A stretch of 64,000 nucleotides of DNA from Bifidobacterium crudilactis (lineage in GTDB: Bacteria; Actinomycetota; Actinomycetes; Actinomycetales; Bifidobacteriaceae): positions 1,300,634 to 1,364,633 of the forward strand of contig NZ_JHAL01000002.1 in assembly GCF_000738005.1 (NCBI RefSeq). The letters run 5' to 3'. Position 1 is the first letter of the stretch. Every line of letters begins with the position of its first letter. The translations under genes and the position numbers were made by a program. Below the pieces are notes generated by a model. The model made no database searches. It saw only the letters and a list, made by a program, of their open reading frames with translations, and was not told where the DNA came from. This document shows positions 1 through 9,085 of this stretch, piece after piece.

Positions 1-925
1 AGCTTCGACCAGGGCATAGCCCTGCTCAAATCCCCCGCAGGAGCGCTCATTCCGCAAAACATCAAGGCATACGCCGGATTCCCTGGAAATCGACCCGTCG
101 GAGGTCACGGCATTCGTCGCCCTGCACGAGCTGGCCCATGCCAGGCTCTTCGCTTCGGTTCCTTGGCTGATGCCTCGTTTCGAAGCGCTCATCGGGAAAT
201 ATGCGCGAGGCATCTCCATAGACCTCGATGCCATGGAGGAACAGCTGCGCGAGGCCAACCAAATGAATCCCGAATCCATCGCAGGTGCGGTAAACCTGTC
301 GAATGTGGGAGTTAATGACACCCCGGAACAGCGTTCCGCACTGCAAAGCCTCGAAAATCTGTTGGCTCTCGTGGATGGATGGGTCGATTGCATCGTATGG
401 CGTGCCGGAATGGCACATCTGCCGCATATCGAACAGCTCAGGGAAATGACCCGACGTCAGCGAGCGGCCGGCGGTCCTGCAGAGCTCACCTTCGAGTCCC
501 TGCTCGGATTGCAGCTCAGACCACGCCGTCTGCGTGAGGCTTCCGAGCTGTGGGAGAGCATCACTGCAACCGAAGGTCAGGATTCACGCGATGCCCACTG
601 GTCTCACCCGGACATGCTTCCGCTGCTTCAGGACGACAGCGATGCGGACAGCGTGATCGAAGCACCGACGAGTGCCGCGAATCCAACGCAGACCGGCGAC
701 GACCACAGTGGGGTCGACTGGGATGCCGAACTCAGCAAGCTCCTTCAGGAGGACGATTCCTCGAAGAACGCTTCCCCGCAGGCAAACGATGGTGATTCGA
801 CGCACCCCGGCGACACGAAACACACGGGACCCGACAGCGAAGGAAACGGCACCGGCGAAGAACAAGGGCCGGAGAACCAGGGCAACGAGAACAACCCTGA
901 TGCGGGTGACGAAGGCGGGCACTGA
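1..925 (+). CDS. Zinc-dependent metalloprotease-like protein, C-terminal part, with apparent frameshift
   Basis: This is the C-terminal part of an actinobacterial zinc-dependent metalloprotease family protein (DUF2342-like; also annotated as putative hydrolase or F420-biosynthesis-associated). The metal-binding motif FVALHELAHARLF (HExxH, here HELAH) is encoded at about 111-155, followed by VPWLMPRFEALIGKY, and the protein ends at a TGA at 923-925. Upstream of the motif the reading frame breaks. Frame 1 reads LLKSPAGALIPQNIKAYAG up to about 81, whereas the motif lies in frame 2, reading LEIDPSEV from 83; one extra C in the CCC run at 81-83 would explain it. The last 100 residues are acidic and low in complexity. 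The gene starts outside the window. The family call is fairly secure; whether the frameshift is a real mutation or a sequencing error cannot be decided here. Confidence 0.7.
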
Positions 926-985
926 GCGTCCCACGCATGCCATCGTTCACCGAGGCAAGCGGTCCCCAGGCAGTTCGACGGGACC

Positions 986-2500
986 TCAGCCCCGCAGCAG
1001 AAAGCGGCTGGCCTGACGCGTCGACAGGGCGGAGGTGCCTGAACCCTGTGAGAATGACAGGTGCAAGCTGTTCTCGGCCCTGGTCACACCCACATAAAAC
1101 AGACGACGTTCCTCTTCAAGGGTCTCCCCTGCCGCAGGAGAGGAAAATGGAATGAGCCCCTCCGAACATCCGACGATCCAGACATGTCGGAATTCCAGAC
1201 CCTTGGCGGCGTGAATGGTGGAAACCGTGGCCACACCCTGATCCTCGCCACGTTCCAACGACTCCATCAAGGCTTTACGCCCTTGCTCAGTCGACGGCAT
1301 GCTGGCATTGTGCCATCCCGACTCCGTACGGACCCTGTACCTGATGCCTTCCTCGTGCAGAGCTCTGCATATCAGTGTCTGCTGTGCATTCACCCTCGTC
1401 AGCACAGCACAATCGCCCATCCTTTCACCCTGCTGAACGGCTTTGGCGATTCTTCTTGCCACAGCTCTGGCCTCAGCCACGTCATCGGCATACCCCGTGA
1501 CCTGCACCCGCCGACCGGTGGTCCTCGATGCATCCAGCCTGATGTAGTGTTCTCGTTCGGGGGAAGCCGCAAGAACCTTATTCGCATAGCGGATGATTTG
1601 AGGTGTGGAGCGATAATCGGTGTTCAACGTGAGATCCGCGGTCACCGGAGCGAATTCATTCGCAAAATCACGCAGATAGTAGCTCGTTGCACCTGCGAAT
1701 GAGTAAATCGTCTGGGCAGGGTCTCCTACGACGCAGATATTCCTGTTGTCTCCAAGCCACAATCGCATCAGACGATGTTGCAGCGGCGACAGATCCTGAT
1801 ACTCGTCAACGGTCAGCGTGCCTATCTGCGAACGGATTGAGCTGGCCAGCTCCCCCGGCGTCTGCAGGACATGGCATGCAATCAGCAGCATGTCATTGAA
1901 ATCAATCTGGTTGCGAGCTGTTTTCTCATCCTCGAACATGCCCATGATCTGGGACATGCGTTCAGGGTCAAGATTCGCAGGAGGCTCACGGTGCATTGCC
2001 GCGCAAACCTTTGCATAGTCGTCAGGATCGATAAGGCAGACCTTGAGCCAGGCGATTTCCGCCATCACGTCGCGCACCTGCGAATCATCGATATCCGAGC
2101 TGCGCAGCACCCGTTTCATCGCTCTGAACGTCAGTGCGCCCGGTTTTTCCACCAGATGAGGAAAAGGAGTGTCGCACAGCTCATGCCAGACCCCGCGCAA
2201 CTGCTGCAAAGCCAGGGAGTGAAATGTGGAGGTCGTTATGGAGCTTGGGGCCCCCAGCCGCTGGAGTCGCTGGCCCATTTCATCAGCCGCCTTCACCGAG
2301 AAGGTCACGGCGACGGCCCGTGCCGGATTCCAGTCGCCGACTGCGCAGGCATGGGCGATTCTGCGGGTGATTGTTCTGGTCTTACCCGCTCCAGCACCGG
2401 CTATGATGCGCACCGGGCCTTCGGTCGTCACCGCGGCCTCACGCTGGGAAGCATCGAGCTCGTCAAGAAAATCATCCGATTGGGTACTCACACGCACCAT
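986..2500 (-). CDS. UvrD/PcrA-family superfamily 1 DNA helicase
   Basis: ATP-dependent 3'-5' DNA helicase of superfamily 1, expected to unwind DNA in repair. Visible motifs in order are a Q-motif-like LDASQREAA near residue 15, Walker A GAGAGKTRTI near residue 36, AVTFSVKAADEM (motif Ia), Walker B VDEYQDLSPLQHRL near 230, TDYRSTPQII, motif V STIHAAKGLEF and motif VI RRLFYVGVTRAENSLHLS. At 504 residues it is shorter than full-length UvrD/PcrA (roughly 700), lacking the long C-terminal tail and any HRDC domain. It resembles the compact UvrD2-type helicases of actinobacteria. It is divergent from the phosphotransferase-like gene at 2552, with about 50 bases between the two starts. The start shown is an ATG preceding MVRVSTQSDDF. 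Confidence 0.88.
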   Translation of the reverse strand: MVRVSTQSDDFLDELDASQREAAVTTEGPVRIIAGAGAGKTRTITRRIAHACAVGDWNPARAVAVTFSVKAADEMGQRLQRLGAPSSITTSTFHSLALQQLRGVWHELCDTPFPHLVEKPGALTFRAMKRVLRSSDIDDSQVRDVMAEIAWLKVCLIDPDDYAKVCAAMHREPPANLDPERMSQIMGMFEDEKTARNQIDFNDMLLIACHVLQTPGELASSIRSQIGTLTVDEYQDLSPLQHRLMRLWLGDNRNICVVGDPAQTIYSFAGATSYYLRDFANEFAPVTADLTLNTDYRSTPQIIRYANKVLAASPEREHYIRLDASRTTGRRVQVTGYADDVAEARAVARRIAKAVQQGERMGDCAVLTRVNAQQTLICRALHEEGIRYRVRTESGWHNASMPSTEQGRKALMESLERGEDQGVATVSTIHAAKGLEFRHVWIVGCSEGLIPFSSPAAGETLEEERRLFYVGVTRAENSLHLSFSQGSGTSALSTRQASRFLLRG

Positions 2501-2551
2501 TGTGGCATCTTGCTACCCCAATTGCGCCATAATGTGTATTACTGTGGAAAT

Positions 2552-4186
2552 GTGACTCATCGCAGCAATCTGACACTGGCAGCACTCGCATCCGCAACGA
2601 TGCCTGGAATCGCCGTTTCCGGCACGCGTTCCTCTAATCAGGCGAGCGCAGGCGATATCGAAGCCGGAATTGATCTCGCCATCATCCAGGACGGGCCGGG
2701 GCGACTGCTCGACGTAGCTGCCAGCAACACCGATGAAGGCAAGGCGCGTCTGCTGCGTCGCGTCAAGGCGGCGAATACGCTTGCCCAGGCAAAGGAACCG
2801 GGCGGTTTGGGATTCGCGATGGAACGAGTCGTCGCCTATCAGGCGGGCGATAATCCAGACGGCCCCACGGGGACCACTTCGGTGGCCGTGTTCTCCCATT
2901 GTGCAGGCAGCTCGGTGGCGTTGCACGCGCTCGATACCCAGGACTGCATCGCCATCGGCACCGCCATCGGCGCAATACATCGTCTTCGCGGGACATTCCT
3001 TCAAGAGGCATCGTATCCGGTATTCACCACGGAAAACATCAAACAGCAGCTGCTGTCATGGATTTCACGACTCAGCAAGGCAGGGCACATTCCCCAGGAG
3101 ATCATTCGCAGCTGGTCCGACATCGTGAACACCTCCGGTCTGTGGTCATTCACCACCTGCCCCGTCCACGGGGGCTTCGACGACGGCGACTTCCTGTTCT
3201 CCGACACCACACTGACGGCCATCTACAACTGGCAGGACATGCAGATCAACGACCCGGCAAGAGATTTGGCCTGGATGTTCGCCAAACTTGACGAAACCCG
3301 TCGAAACGCCCTGATTGCAGCATATGGCCGCATGATGGGTTCGCATCTCGACCAGATGATTATGCTTCGTGCCAATCTGTGGCTGCAGATGGAGCAGGTC
3401 GGCGAATTCATCAGTGCCCTTGACCATGCGGACAACGAACGTATCCTTCAATTCAAAGCGCAGGTCGAGCATTTGGCTCACCAACTCGTGGCCCGGCAAT
3501 CGGCCAAGCAGCGCCTCGACGATGCCACCCGCAACCGTCACGCCCCATCGACGATTACCGTTGGCACGCTGCTCGACGATCCGTCCAGGGTTTCGGACCG
3601 GTCGAGACAGTATGCCGCTGGCCAGGCCACAGGGCGCTCTCAATCCGCAGATGCGGACGGACAATCGGACGGACAATCGGCACAATCCGCGCAGTCCTCA
3701 CAGCAGTCCTCCAAAGAGGTTCCCGCAGCACAGTCATCCACAAACGGTTCACCGTTCGGTGCCGCCAAAGAAAACCAACAGGTTCCGCCGCAACCGCAAG
3801 CACACGCACAAGCACACGAGACTCCACTAGCTCATGTGGACGAAGTGGAAGACGTCAGTTCGGCGACCATCGTGGTCAGTGCAGTGCACTTGCACGAGAC
3901 GTCCACGCATACGGACGCACCCGCAGATACGTCCATCCCTGTGTCGGATTCCACACCAGTGCCGGTTTCAACAGCTGTGCCGGATTCCGCACCCGCCCCT
4001 AATCCACCATCTGCGGAGCACCGGGCAGGCGATGATGCCGCGGAAACAATCATGATTCCTCATTTCGGAGCGATTCAGGGCCAGAACACCCAGGATAATC
4101 AAGAGAGCCGGCCCGATCACGATGCGCGGCATGACAACGTAAGGAATTCGGACGCTGACGGCGAACAATCGAATCCGGGCGAATAA
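2552..4186 (+). CDS. Aminoglycoside phosphotransferase-fold protein with degenerate catalytic motifs and a low-complexity tail
   Basis: The first 310 or so residues have the layout of the APH/choline-kinase fold: an N-terminal lobe with VTHRSNLTLAALASATMPGI, then the C-lobe segment CPVHGGFDDGDFLFSD near residue 206 and IYNWQDMQINDPARDLAW near 228. In active members the motifs are HGDxxxxN and (I/V)DW. Here the catalytic Asp is Gly (HGG), the Asn is Asp, and the metal-binding Asp is Asn (YNW), so it may be a pseudokinase; that is inference. Roughly the last 200 residues are rich in S, Q, P, A and D with short repeats such as SDGQSDGQ and QAHAQAH. The frame is open much further upstream, but that part is antisense to the helicase gene. 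GTG at 2552 is preferred because it lies in the 50-base divergent gap; GTG at 2534 is the alternative. Confidence 0.7.
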   Translation: MTHRSNLTLAALASATMPGIAVSGTRSSNQASAGDIEAGIDLAIIQDGPGRLLDVAASNTDEGKARLLRRVKAANTLAQAKEPGGLGFAMERVVAYQAGDNPDGPTGTTSVAVFSHCAGSSVALHALDTQDCIAIGTAIGAIHRLRGTFLQEASYPVFTTENIKQQLLSWISRLSKAGHIPQEIIRSWSDIVNTSGLWSFTTCPVHGGFDDGDFLFSDTTLTAIYNWQDMQINDPARDLAWMFAKLDETRRNALIAAYGRMMGSHLDQMIMLRANLWLQMEQVGEFISALDHADNERILQFKAQVEHLAHQLVARQSAKQRLDDATRNRHAPSTITVGTLLDDPSRVSDRSRQYAAGQATGRSQSADADGQSDGQSAQSAQSSQQSSKEVPAAQSSTNGSPFGAAKENQQVPPQPQAHAQAHETPLAHVDEVEDVSSATIVVSAVHLHETSTHTDAPADTSIPVSDSTPVPVSTAVPDSAPAPNPPSAEHRAGDDAAETIMIPHFGAIQGQNTQDNQESRPDHDARHDNVRNSDADGEQSNPGE

Positions 4187-4288
4187 TAGGCATGGCACCA
4201 TGGACCGTATGGCCCTTTGGTCGTGAATGTCTGGCAGAGTACACATCAAGAGGAACACGGCCTTGAGTAATACCGACGAGAGGAAATC

Positions 4289-4513
4289 ATGGATATTGAG
4301 ATTGGCATCAGGAACGTCACACGCACGGTGAGCTTCAGCACCGACGAGTCCGCAGAGGACGTGGCTCAGAAGATCGAGCAGGCGCTGGCTTCCGACAAAG
4401 CGTTGGATCTCACCGACAACCGAGGCCGTCGCTTCGTGGTCCCTGCCCAGGCACTCGGATACGCCATCATCGGCTCGGACACCTCGCACCCAGTCGGTTT
4501 CGGCGCGTTATAG
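4289..4513 (+). CDS. DUF3107 family small protein
   Basis: A 74-residue protein matching DUF3107, a small family nearly confined to Actinobacteria. It opens with MDIEIGIRNVTRTVSFSTDE, has a central amphipathic segment SAEDVAQKIEQAL and ends with RRFVVPAQALGYAIIGSDTS, the family's most recognisable stretch. There are no membrane segments or cysteines. The ATG is preceded by GAGAGGAAATC, a good ribosome binding site. It follows the phosphotransferase-like gene after about 100 bases and is closed by the palindrome at 4536-4606. The biochemical function of the family is unknown to me. Confidence 0.85.
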   Translation: MDIEIGIRNVTRTVSFSTDESAEDVAQKIEQALASDKALDLTDNRGRRFVVPAQALGYAIIGSDTSHPVGFGAL

Positions 4514-4535
4514 GCTCACACTCGGGTTCACCTAC

Positions 4536-4606
4536 GATAACTGCATCAACAGGATAGCTTTCCAGGCCGATTTGGCACGAAAAGCTATCCTGTTGTTGCA
4601 GTTATC
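4536..4606. terminator. Long palindrome of the GATAACTGCA family, bidirectional terminator
   Basis: Two 26-base arms, 4536-4561 and 4581-4606, pair with a single mismatch around a 19-base loop. The outer ends read GATAACTGCA and the inner ends finish in a T or A run. It lies between two convergent genes (DUF3107 and the PHP protein), so it could terminate both. Related copies occur at 11642-11712 and 49704-49774, where the arm core is CTAAAAGGACAGC instead of TCAACAGGATAGC. Confidence 0.75.
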
Positions 4607-4623
4607 TCGTATTACCTCTATCT

Positions 4624-5502
4624 TCAGCACAAGGGGATGCTGCCCATCTCCCTGATACGCTCCACAGTGCCCTCGTCCGTGGTGTTTTCGCCCAGCACAT
4701 TCGGTTTGCCTGCGCCATGCCAATCAGAGCCCCCTGTGACCAGAAGATGATGCTTCTCGGCGATGCCCAGCAACCGTCTGCGTTGTTCGTCATCGTTGTC
4801 TCGATGCCAGACCTCAAGACCGTTGAGCCCCTCCCCGATGAGCACCTCGATCTGCGCGTCGCTCAGCAATGTCCGGTTGCGTTTCCTGTCCCCCGCGTGA
4901 GCGACGACGCTCACCCCGCCTGCGGCACGAACAGCCGCGACCACCTCATGCGCGGTTGGCGAAGGCGTGGGCAGATAGTAGGGGCTTCTCGATGAGCACA
5001 GGCCCGAGAAGGCTTCGGTACGACCGCGGTAGATGCCCGCCGCAACCAAGGCATCCGCGATGTGGGGACGTCCGACGGTGGTTTTCTCCCCTTCCTTGAC
5101 CTGGGCCATGACATCATCCCAGGTAATCGGATAATCCTTCGCCATCGAGGCGACCATGATTTTGGCCCTTTTCAAGCGTGCCTGGCGCGTTCGAGCAAAC
5201 ACCGCCGTGATGTCGGCATTCCCGGGGTCATACTGATATGCAAGCATATGCACCGACACACCCGCGTCGTCGGCGGTGATCTCGCTGCCGCGCAGAACCG
5301 GGAGACCATACCGGACGGCAGCAGCAGCCGCATCCTTCCAGCCTGCCGTCGTGTCATGATCCGTTATCGCCACTCCCGCCAAACCGGAGTCCTTCGCTAG
5401 TCTGACCATCTGTTCGGGCGTGTACGTCCCATCGGAATAGACCGTATGGCAATGCAAATCCCAAGCCTGACTCAGCTCTCCGCATTCTGCGACATGAAAC
5501 AT
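4624..5502 (-). CDS. PHP-domain phosphoesterase (RNase AM / TrpH-YciV type)
   Basis: A metal-dependent phosphoesterase of the polymerase-and-histidinol-phosphatase superfamily. Metal ligands are visible in order: DLHCHTVYSDG (HxH) near residue 16, ITDHDTTAG near 44, the Glu of RGSEITADD near 73, VVAHAGDRKRN near 193 and GGSDWHGAGK near 268. This set and the 292-residue length match the TrpH/YciV branch, which acts on nucleoside 3',5'-bisphosphates and 5' ends of short RNAs in studied members; the exact substrate here is inferred. The gene converges with DUF3107 and diverges from the VKOR gene, whose plausible start at 5620 leaves a gap of about 120 bases. Confidence 0.85.
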   Translation of the reverse strand: MFHVAECGELSQAWDLHCHTVYSDGTYTPEQMVRLAKDSGLAGVAITDHDTTAGWKDAAAAAVRYGLPVLRGSEITADDAGVSVHMLAYQYDPGNADITAVFARTRQARLKRAKIMVASMAKDYPITWDDVMAQVKEGEKTTVGRPHIADALVAAGIYRGRTEAFSGLCSSRSPYYLPTPSPTAHEVVAAVRAAGGVSVVAHAGDRKRNRTLLSDAQIEVLIGEGLNGLEVWHRDNDDEQRRRLLGIAEKHHLLVTGGSDWHGAGKPNVLGENTTDEGTVERIREMGSIPLC

Positions 5503-5619
5503 GTATCCATCGTATGCTTATACGTGGTGTTATGCTCCCGACGATTCACGTTCCCGCGATTCGCAGAGCGCTTCGACAGAGGATGCGGCAGAACATGCAC
5601 GCGCAGATATGAGGTGATG

Positions 5620-6282
5620 ATGAGCGATTCCACGATTTCCGAGATTCAACGACCGTCAATAAGTGGATGGCGGCACGGGGCGACATGGAATTATCTGGTG
5701 ATGCTGCTCTCATCGTTGGCTGCACTGCTGGTCTCCTTGGCTCTGTCGGCCGAAACGCTACAGTTGGCGCGTCATCCCTCGGCAAAGCTCGGATGTGATG
5801 TGAACGCGGTCGTGTCCTGTTCCGCGGTTGCGAATTCCTGGCAGGCGGAATTCATCCATTTCGGCTCCATGAGCTTCCCGAACGCCTTCTTCGGCATCGC
5901 CGCCGAATCGGTCTTCATCACCCTTGCGGTGCTCGGCCTGGCCAAGGTTCGTCTGCCGAAATGGTTCTCCATAGCCACATGGTGGGGCGGTCTTGCCGCG
6001 GCCCTCTACGCATACTGGCTGTTCACGCAGTCAATGTTCGTCATCAACGCCCTGTGCCCATGGTGCCTGGGCCTGCTGTTCGCCACCACGCTGCAGTTCA
6101 TGTCGTTGAGCCACGCGACGGTGACGGTGCAGAATCTGCCCTCAGCCGACGGCTCGCTGGGCGGTCTTCGCAGGGGACTGAATACATACTACCGTCTCGG
6201 CTTCGACCTGATGCTTGACGTCGTATGGATAGTGGCCATCATCGCTTTGATTCTCGTCACCAAGGGTGCTGCAATCTTCTGA
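5620..6282 (+). CDS. Vitamin K epoxide reductase (VKOR) family membrane protein
   Basis: An integral membrane thiol oxidoreductase that reoxidises DsbA-like partners during disulfide formation outside the membrane. Four hydrophobic segments are visible, the first being NYLVMLLSSLAALLVSLAL. Family hallmarks are the loop cysteines in CDVNAVVSCSAVANS, the conserved FGSMSFPNAFFGI stretch, and the active-site pair CPWC in NALCPWCLGLLFATT. A fifth hydrophobic segment closes the protein. The reading frame is open upstream to 5446, but GAGG at 5611-5614 with good spacing favours ATG 5620 (ATG 5617 is adjacent). It converges with dapF, which ends 14 bases away. No DsbA-like partner is encoded in this window. 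Confidence 0.87.
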   Translation: MSDSTISEIQRPSISGWRHGATWNYLVMLLSSLAALLVSLALSAETLQLARHPSAKLGCDVNAVVSCSAVANSWQAEFIHFGSMSFPNAFFGIAAESVFITLAVLGLAKVRLPKWFSIATWWGGLAAALYAYWLFTQSMFVINALCPWCLGLLFATTLQFMSLSHATVTVQNLPSADGSLGGLRRGLNTYYRLGFDLMLDVVWIVAIIALILVTKGAAIF

Positions 6283-6295
6283 CCTGCGGTAAACG

Positions 6296-7255
6296 TCAGC
6301 GCCGGGGTGCCAGCGATATCGTGCCGACGATGGTGGCCGACCCCGTCAGACGCACCGCATCATCATCGACATCGACCTGCAGGACTCCGCCGCGCACATG
6401 AATCGTCCAATGGGATATTCCGGTAAGCGCACGCAGAGTGACGCCTGTGGCGCATAGACCGGTTCCGCAGGAGAGGGTCTCGCCGACCCCTCGCTCATGT
6501 ACCCTCATGGTTGCGGTACCGGCATCCTTTGCGGTGTCCACCGACTCGACACGTACGAATTCGACGTTCTGCCCCTCGGCCAGCGCCGGTTCCACCACAG
6601 GTTTGCGAGTCAGTTCCAACATTTCGAGTTCGGGCAGGGTGGATGAGGAACGCGCCACTTCCTGTGCGAAATCGTTGCTGCGATCCCCAATCAGGCACAC
6701 CACATGAGGATTGCCCATATCGACGTATGTGCCGCGAATCCTCCCGTCGATGCCGGGAATGGATACGGTATGCTCCATCAGGGGGCCGATGCGCCACTCC
6801 CCCATGTCGACACGGAACACATCATGACCGAGCAGATCGTCGTCTCCCAACGGCGTCAGGGTCTTCACGCCCGCACGGGTGCCCAGCGCGATGCAGTCCG
6901 CATGTCCAGCAGCCTTCACTGAATCACCATCGCCCAGATCCATACGCTGGATGAACAGCGCAGAGGCGCGTGTGCCGTTGCCGCACATCTGCGCCAGGGA
7001 ACCGTCGGCATTGCGGTAATCCATGAACCACTGCGCGCCTGATTGCTCGGCCGAACGAATCTCTTCCTCGCTCAGGTCGGACACGAAACGTGGACGCGTG
7101 ATTCTCAGCAGACCGTCCCCGCCAATTCCCCTGTGACGGTCCGTCAGCCACACCACCTCGTCCTCGCTGGGCTCATACCTGCCTTCCGGATCGGCATAGA
7201 CCACAAAATCATTGCCGGTGCCATGCGCCTTGAATACCGTGTCAGGAATGCTCAT
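6296..7255 (-). CDS. dapF: Diaminopimelate epimerase
   Basis: Interconverts LL- and meso-diaminopimelate, supplying lysine and peptidoglycan precursors in the cytoplasm. The two catalytic cysteines lie in the expected motifs: MCGNGTRASALF near residue 90 and SCGTGLCATG near 262. The N-terminus KAHGTGNDFVVYAD is also characteristic. At 319 residues it is somewhat longer than the E. coli enzyme (274), as is common in actinobacteria, with an insertion near ELTRKPVVEPALAEGQ. It is divergent from murI, another cell-wall precursor gene, with 110 bases between the starts, so the pair may share a regulatory region. Confidence 0.95.
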   Translation of the reverse strand: MSIPDTVFKAHGTGNDFVVYADPEGRYEPSEDEVVWLTDRHRGIGGDGLLRITRPRFVSDLSEEEIRSAEQSGAQWFMDYRNADGSLAQMCGNGTRASALFIQRMDLGDGDSVKAAGHADCIALGTRAGVKTLTPLGDDDLLGHDVFRVDMGEWRIGPLMEHTVSIPGIDGRIRGTYVDMGNPHVVCLIGDRSNDFAQEVARSSSTLPELEMLELTRKPVVEPALAEGQNVEFVRVESVDTAKDAGTATMRVHERGVGETLSCGTGLCATGVTLRALTGISHWTIHVRGGVLQVDVDDDAVRLTGSATIVGTISLAPRR

Positions 7256-7365
7256 GACTGTAGCCTAAACGCGGCGCAAGACGATACGGCATCGGTCCAC
7301 CACCGACTCTTCACAAGCGAATACTACGATGGAAAGCCGGAATGGTCGTCAGCATTGGAGGGTCT

Positions 7366-8145
7366 ATGACATCGGCAGCACCCATCGGCATGTTCGATTC
7401 AGGATTCGGTGGGCTCACCGTGGCGGCTCAGCTACGCCATGACATGCCTCACGAAGAGGTGCTCTTCTTCGGAGACAGCGCTCACGCCCCCTACGGGCTG
7501 AAAACACCCGACGAGATTCGCGAGCGTTGTTTCTCCATAGCCGACGACTTCACGGCGAAGGGCGTCAAGGCGCTGGTCGTCGCCTGCAACACCGCTACAA
7601 GCGCCTGCGTCGAGGATATGCGCCAACGATACGATGTTCCCGTCATCGGGATGGAACCCGCGCTCAAGGTCGCCTGTGACCGTGGGCAGGGAGTTAGACA
7701 GCATGTGATCGTCGCAGCCACGCCGCTGACCCTGCATGAGCATAAATTCGCCGCTCTGATGGACCGTTTCACCTTGGATCACGACATCACGCCCCTCCCC
7801 TGTCCTGACCTGGTCACCACGGTGGAATCCGGCAGGATACTCGATGAAACACAGGCACGGGAGGCGGTGCGAAGCTATTTCGGAGGCTTCGACTGGCATG
7901 CCGTGGATGCGGTGGTGCTGGGATGCACGCATTTTGTGTTCTTCCGCAAGTACTTCACCGAGATGTGCCCTGAGAGCGTGGCCATCATCGACGGCAACCA
8001 GGGCACCATCCGCCATCTGCATGTCATACTCGAGGCACTTGGCGATCTGGCGCCGAGCGATGCAACGGGTGGCATCACCATAGCGAATTCCGACACCTCC
8101 CCGGCCGTAGCGAAGCGCTCAGAAGACCTGTTCCACCTGCTCTGA
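7366..8145 (+). CDS. murI: Glutamate racemase
   Basis: Converts L- to D-glutamate for peptidoglycan. The first catalytic region is GMFDSGFGGLTVA, the first cysteine lies in VVACNTATSA near residue 73 and the second in VVLGCTHFVFF near 186. The length of 259 residues fits the family. The start is set by GGAGGG at 7357-7362 just ahead of ATG 7366; an ATG eight codons upstream lacks a site. The gene faces away from dapF and is followed after about 95 bases by the patatin gene on the same strand. Confidence 0.94.
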   Translation: MTSAAPIGMFDSGFGGLTVAAQLRHDMPHEEVLFFGDSAHAPYGLKTPDEIRERCFSIADDFTAKGVKALVVACNTATSACVEDMRQRYDVPVIGMEPALKVACDRGQGVRQHVIVAATPLTLHEHKFAALMDRFTLDHDITPLPCPDLVTTVESGRILDETQAREAVRSYFGGFDWHAVDAVVLGCTHFVFFRKYFTEMCPESVAIIDGNQGTIRHLHVILEALGDLAPSDATGGITIANSDTSPAVAKRSEDLFHLL

Positions 8146-8239
8146 TACCGACGGTCCTCGACGTCCCCTCCTTGCCCATTGGACGCGTCGCATGCACGGT
8201 TGTAGGGTGGATGGTTGCACACGAATTGGGGGGATGCTG

Positions 8240-9085
8240 ATGTCGAAAACTGCGATTATTGATGTAGGCGGAGGGTACCGGGCGATATTCGGGGCCGGAG
8301 TATTCGACTACTGTGCCGACAACGATCTGCAATTCGACCATTGCTACGGCGTTTCGGCAGGCAGCGCGAATCTGGCCTCCTTCATGGCTCGACAACCGGG
8401 GCGAACCTATCGCTTCTACACCCAGTATGCTTTCCGCAAGGAATACGCCAGCCCGCGCAATTTCGTGCGCGAACACAACTTCGTGGATTTGGATTACGTA
8501 TACGGCACCCTCTCGAACCACGATGGGGAGGACCCGATGGATTTCGACGCTTTCCAGCGCAATCCCGCGGAGCTGACCGTCGTCGCCTGCAACGCCCTTG
8601 ATGGCAGCACCAAATATTTCGACAAGTCCGACGTGACCAACGATCACTACGATATTTTCAAAGCCTCGTCGGCTGTGCCCGTCGCATGCGAACCGTATGT
8701 CATCGACGGCGTACCGTACTTCGATGGCGGCATCGCCGACCCCGTCCCCGTTGCGCAAGCCATCGAGGACGGCTGCGACAGAATCGTGCTGGTGCTCACC
8801 AGACTCAAGGATGTTCCCAGAACACAGCACAAGGACGTTCTGCCTGCTCGAATTCTCCGTCGTCATTACCCGGAGGCTGCCGAGCTCCTGCTCAACCGCT
8901 ATCGTCTCTACAACGAGGAAGTGGAACTCGCGAAACGGTACGAGCAGGAGGGCCGAGTGCTGATTGTCGCCCCGGACGATCTGTGTGGTCTGGATACCTT
9001 GAGCAAGAATTACGAAGGTCTGGGACGCATGTATCGCAAGGGCTACGCCTTTGCCTCCTCGATCGGCGACTTCATACGCGGGTGA
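8240..9085 (+). CDS. Patatin-like phospholipase family protein
   Basis: A serine acyl hydrolase of the patatin fold, predicted to release fatty acids from lipids or act as a lysophospholipase. The Ser-Asp dyad and oxyanion hole are visible: GGGYRAIFGAGV near residue 8, the nucleophile elbow GVSAGS near 36 and DGG in VPYFDGGIADPVPV near 157. Length and layout resemble the bacterial YjjU-type proteins; there is no signal peptide. ATG 8240 is preferred because the G6 run at 8228-8233 is well spaced from it; ATG 8234 also exists. The last 43 bases overlap, tail to tail, the convergent LysR-type gene. Confidence 0.85.
   Translation: MSKTAIIDVGGGYRAIFGAGVFDYCADNDLQFDHCYGVSAGSANLASFMARQPGRTYRFYTQYAFRKEYASPRNFVREHNFVDLDYVYGTLSNHDGEDPMDFDAFQRNPAELTVVACNALDGSTKYFDKSDVTNDHYDIFKASSAVPVACEPYVIDGVPYFDGGIADPVPVAQAIEDGCDRIVLVLTRLKDVPRTQHKDVLPARILRRHYPEAAELLLNRYRLYNEEVELAKRYEQEGRVLIVAPDDLCGLDTLSKNYEGLGRMYRKGYAFASSIGDFIRG

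Noticed and set aside
1871..2551. Upstream extension of the phosphotransferase-like frame
   Set aside because: It is antisense to the UvrD helicase gene, whose motifs are clear; the extension shows no family similarity.
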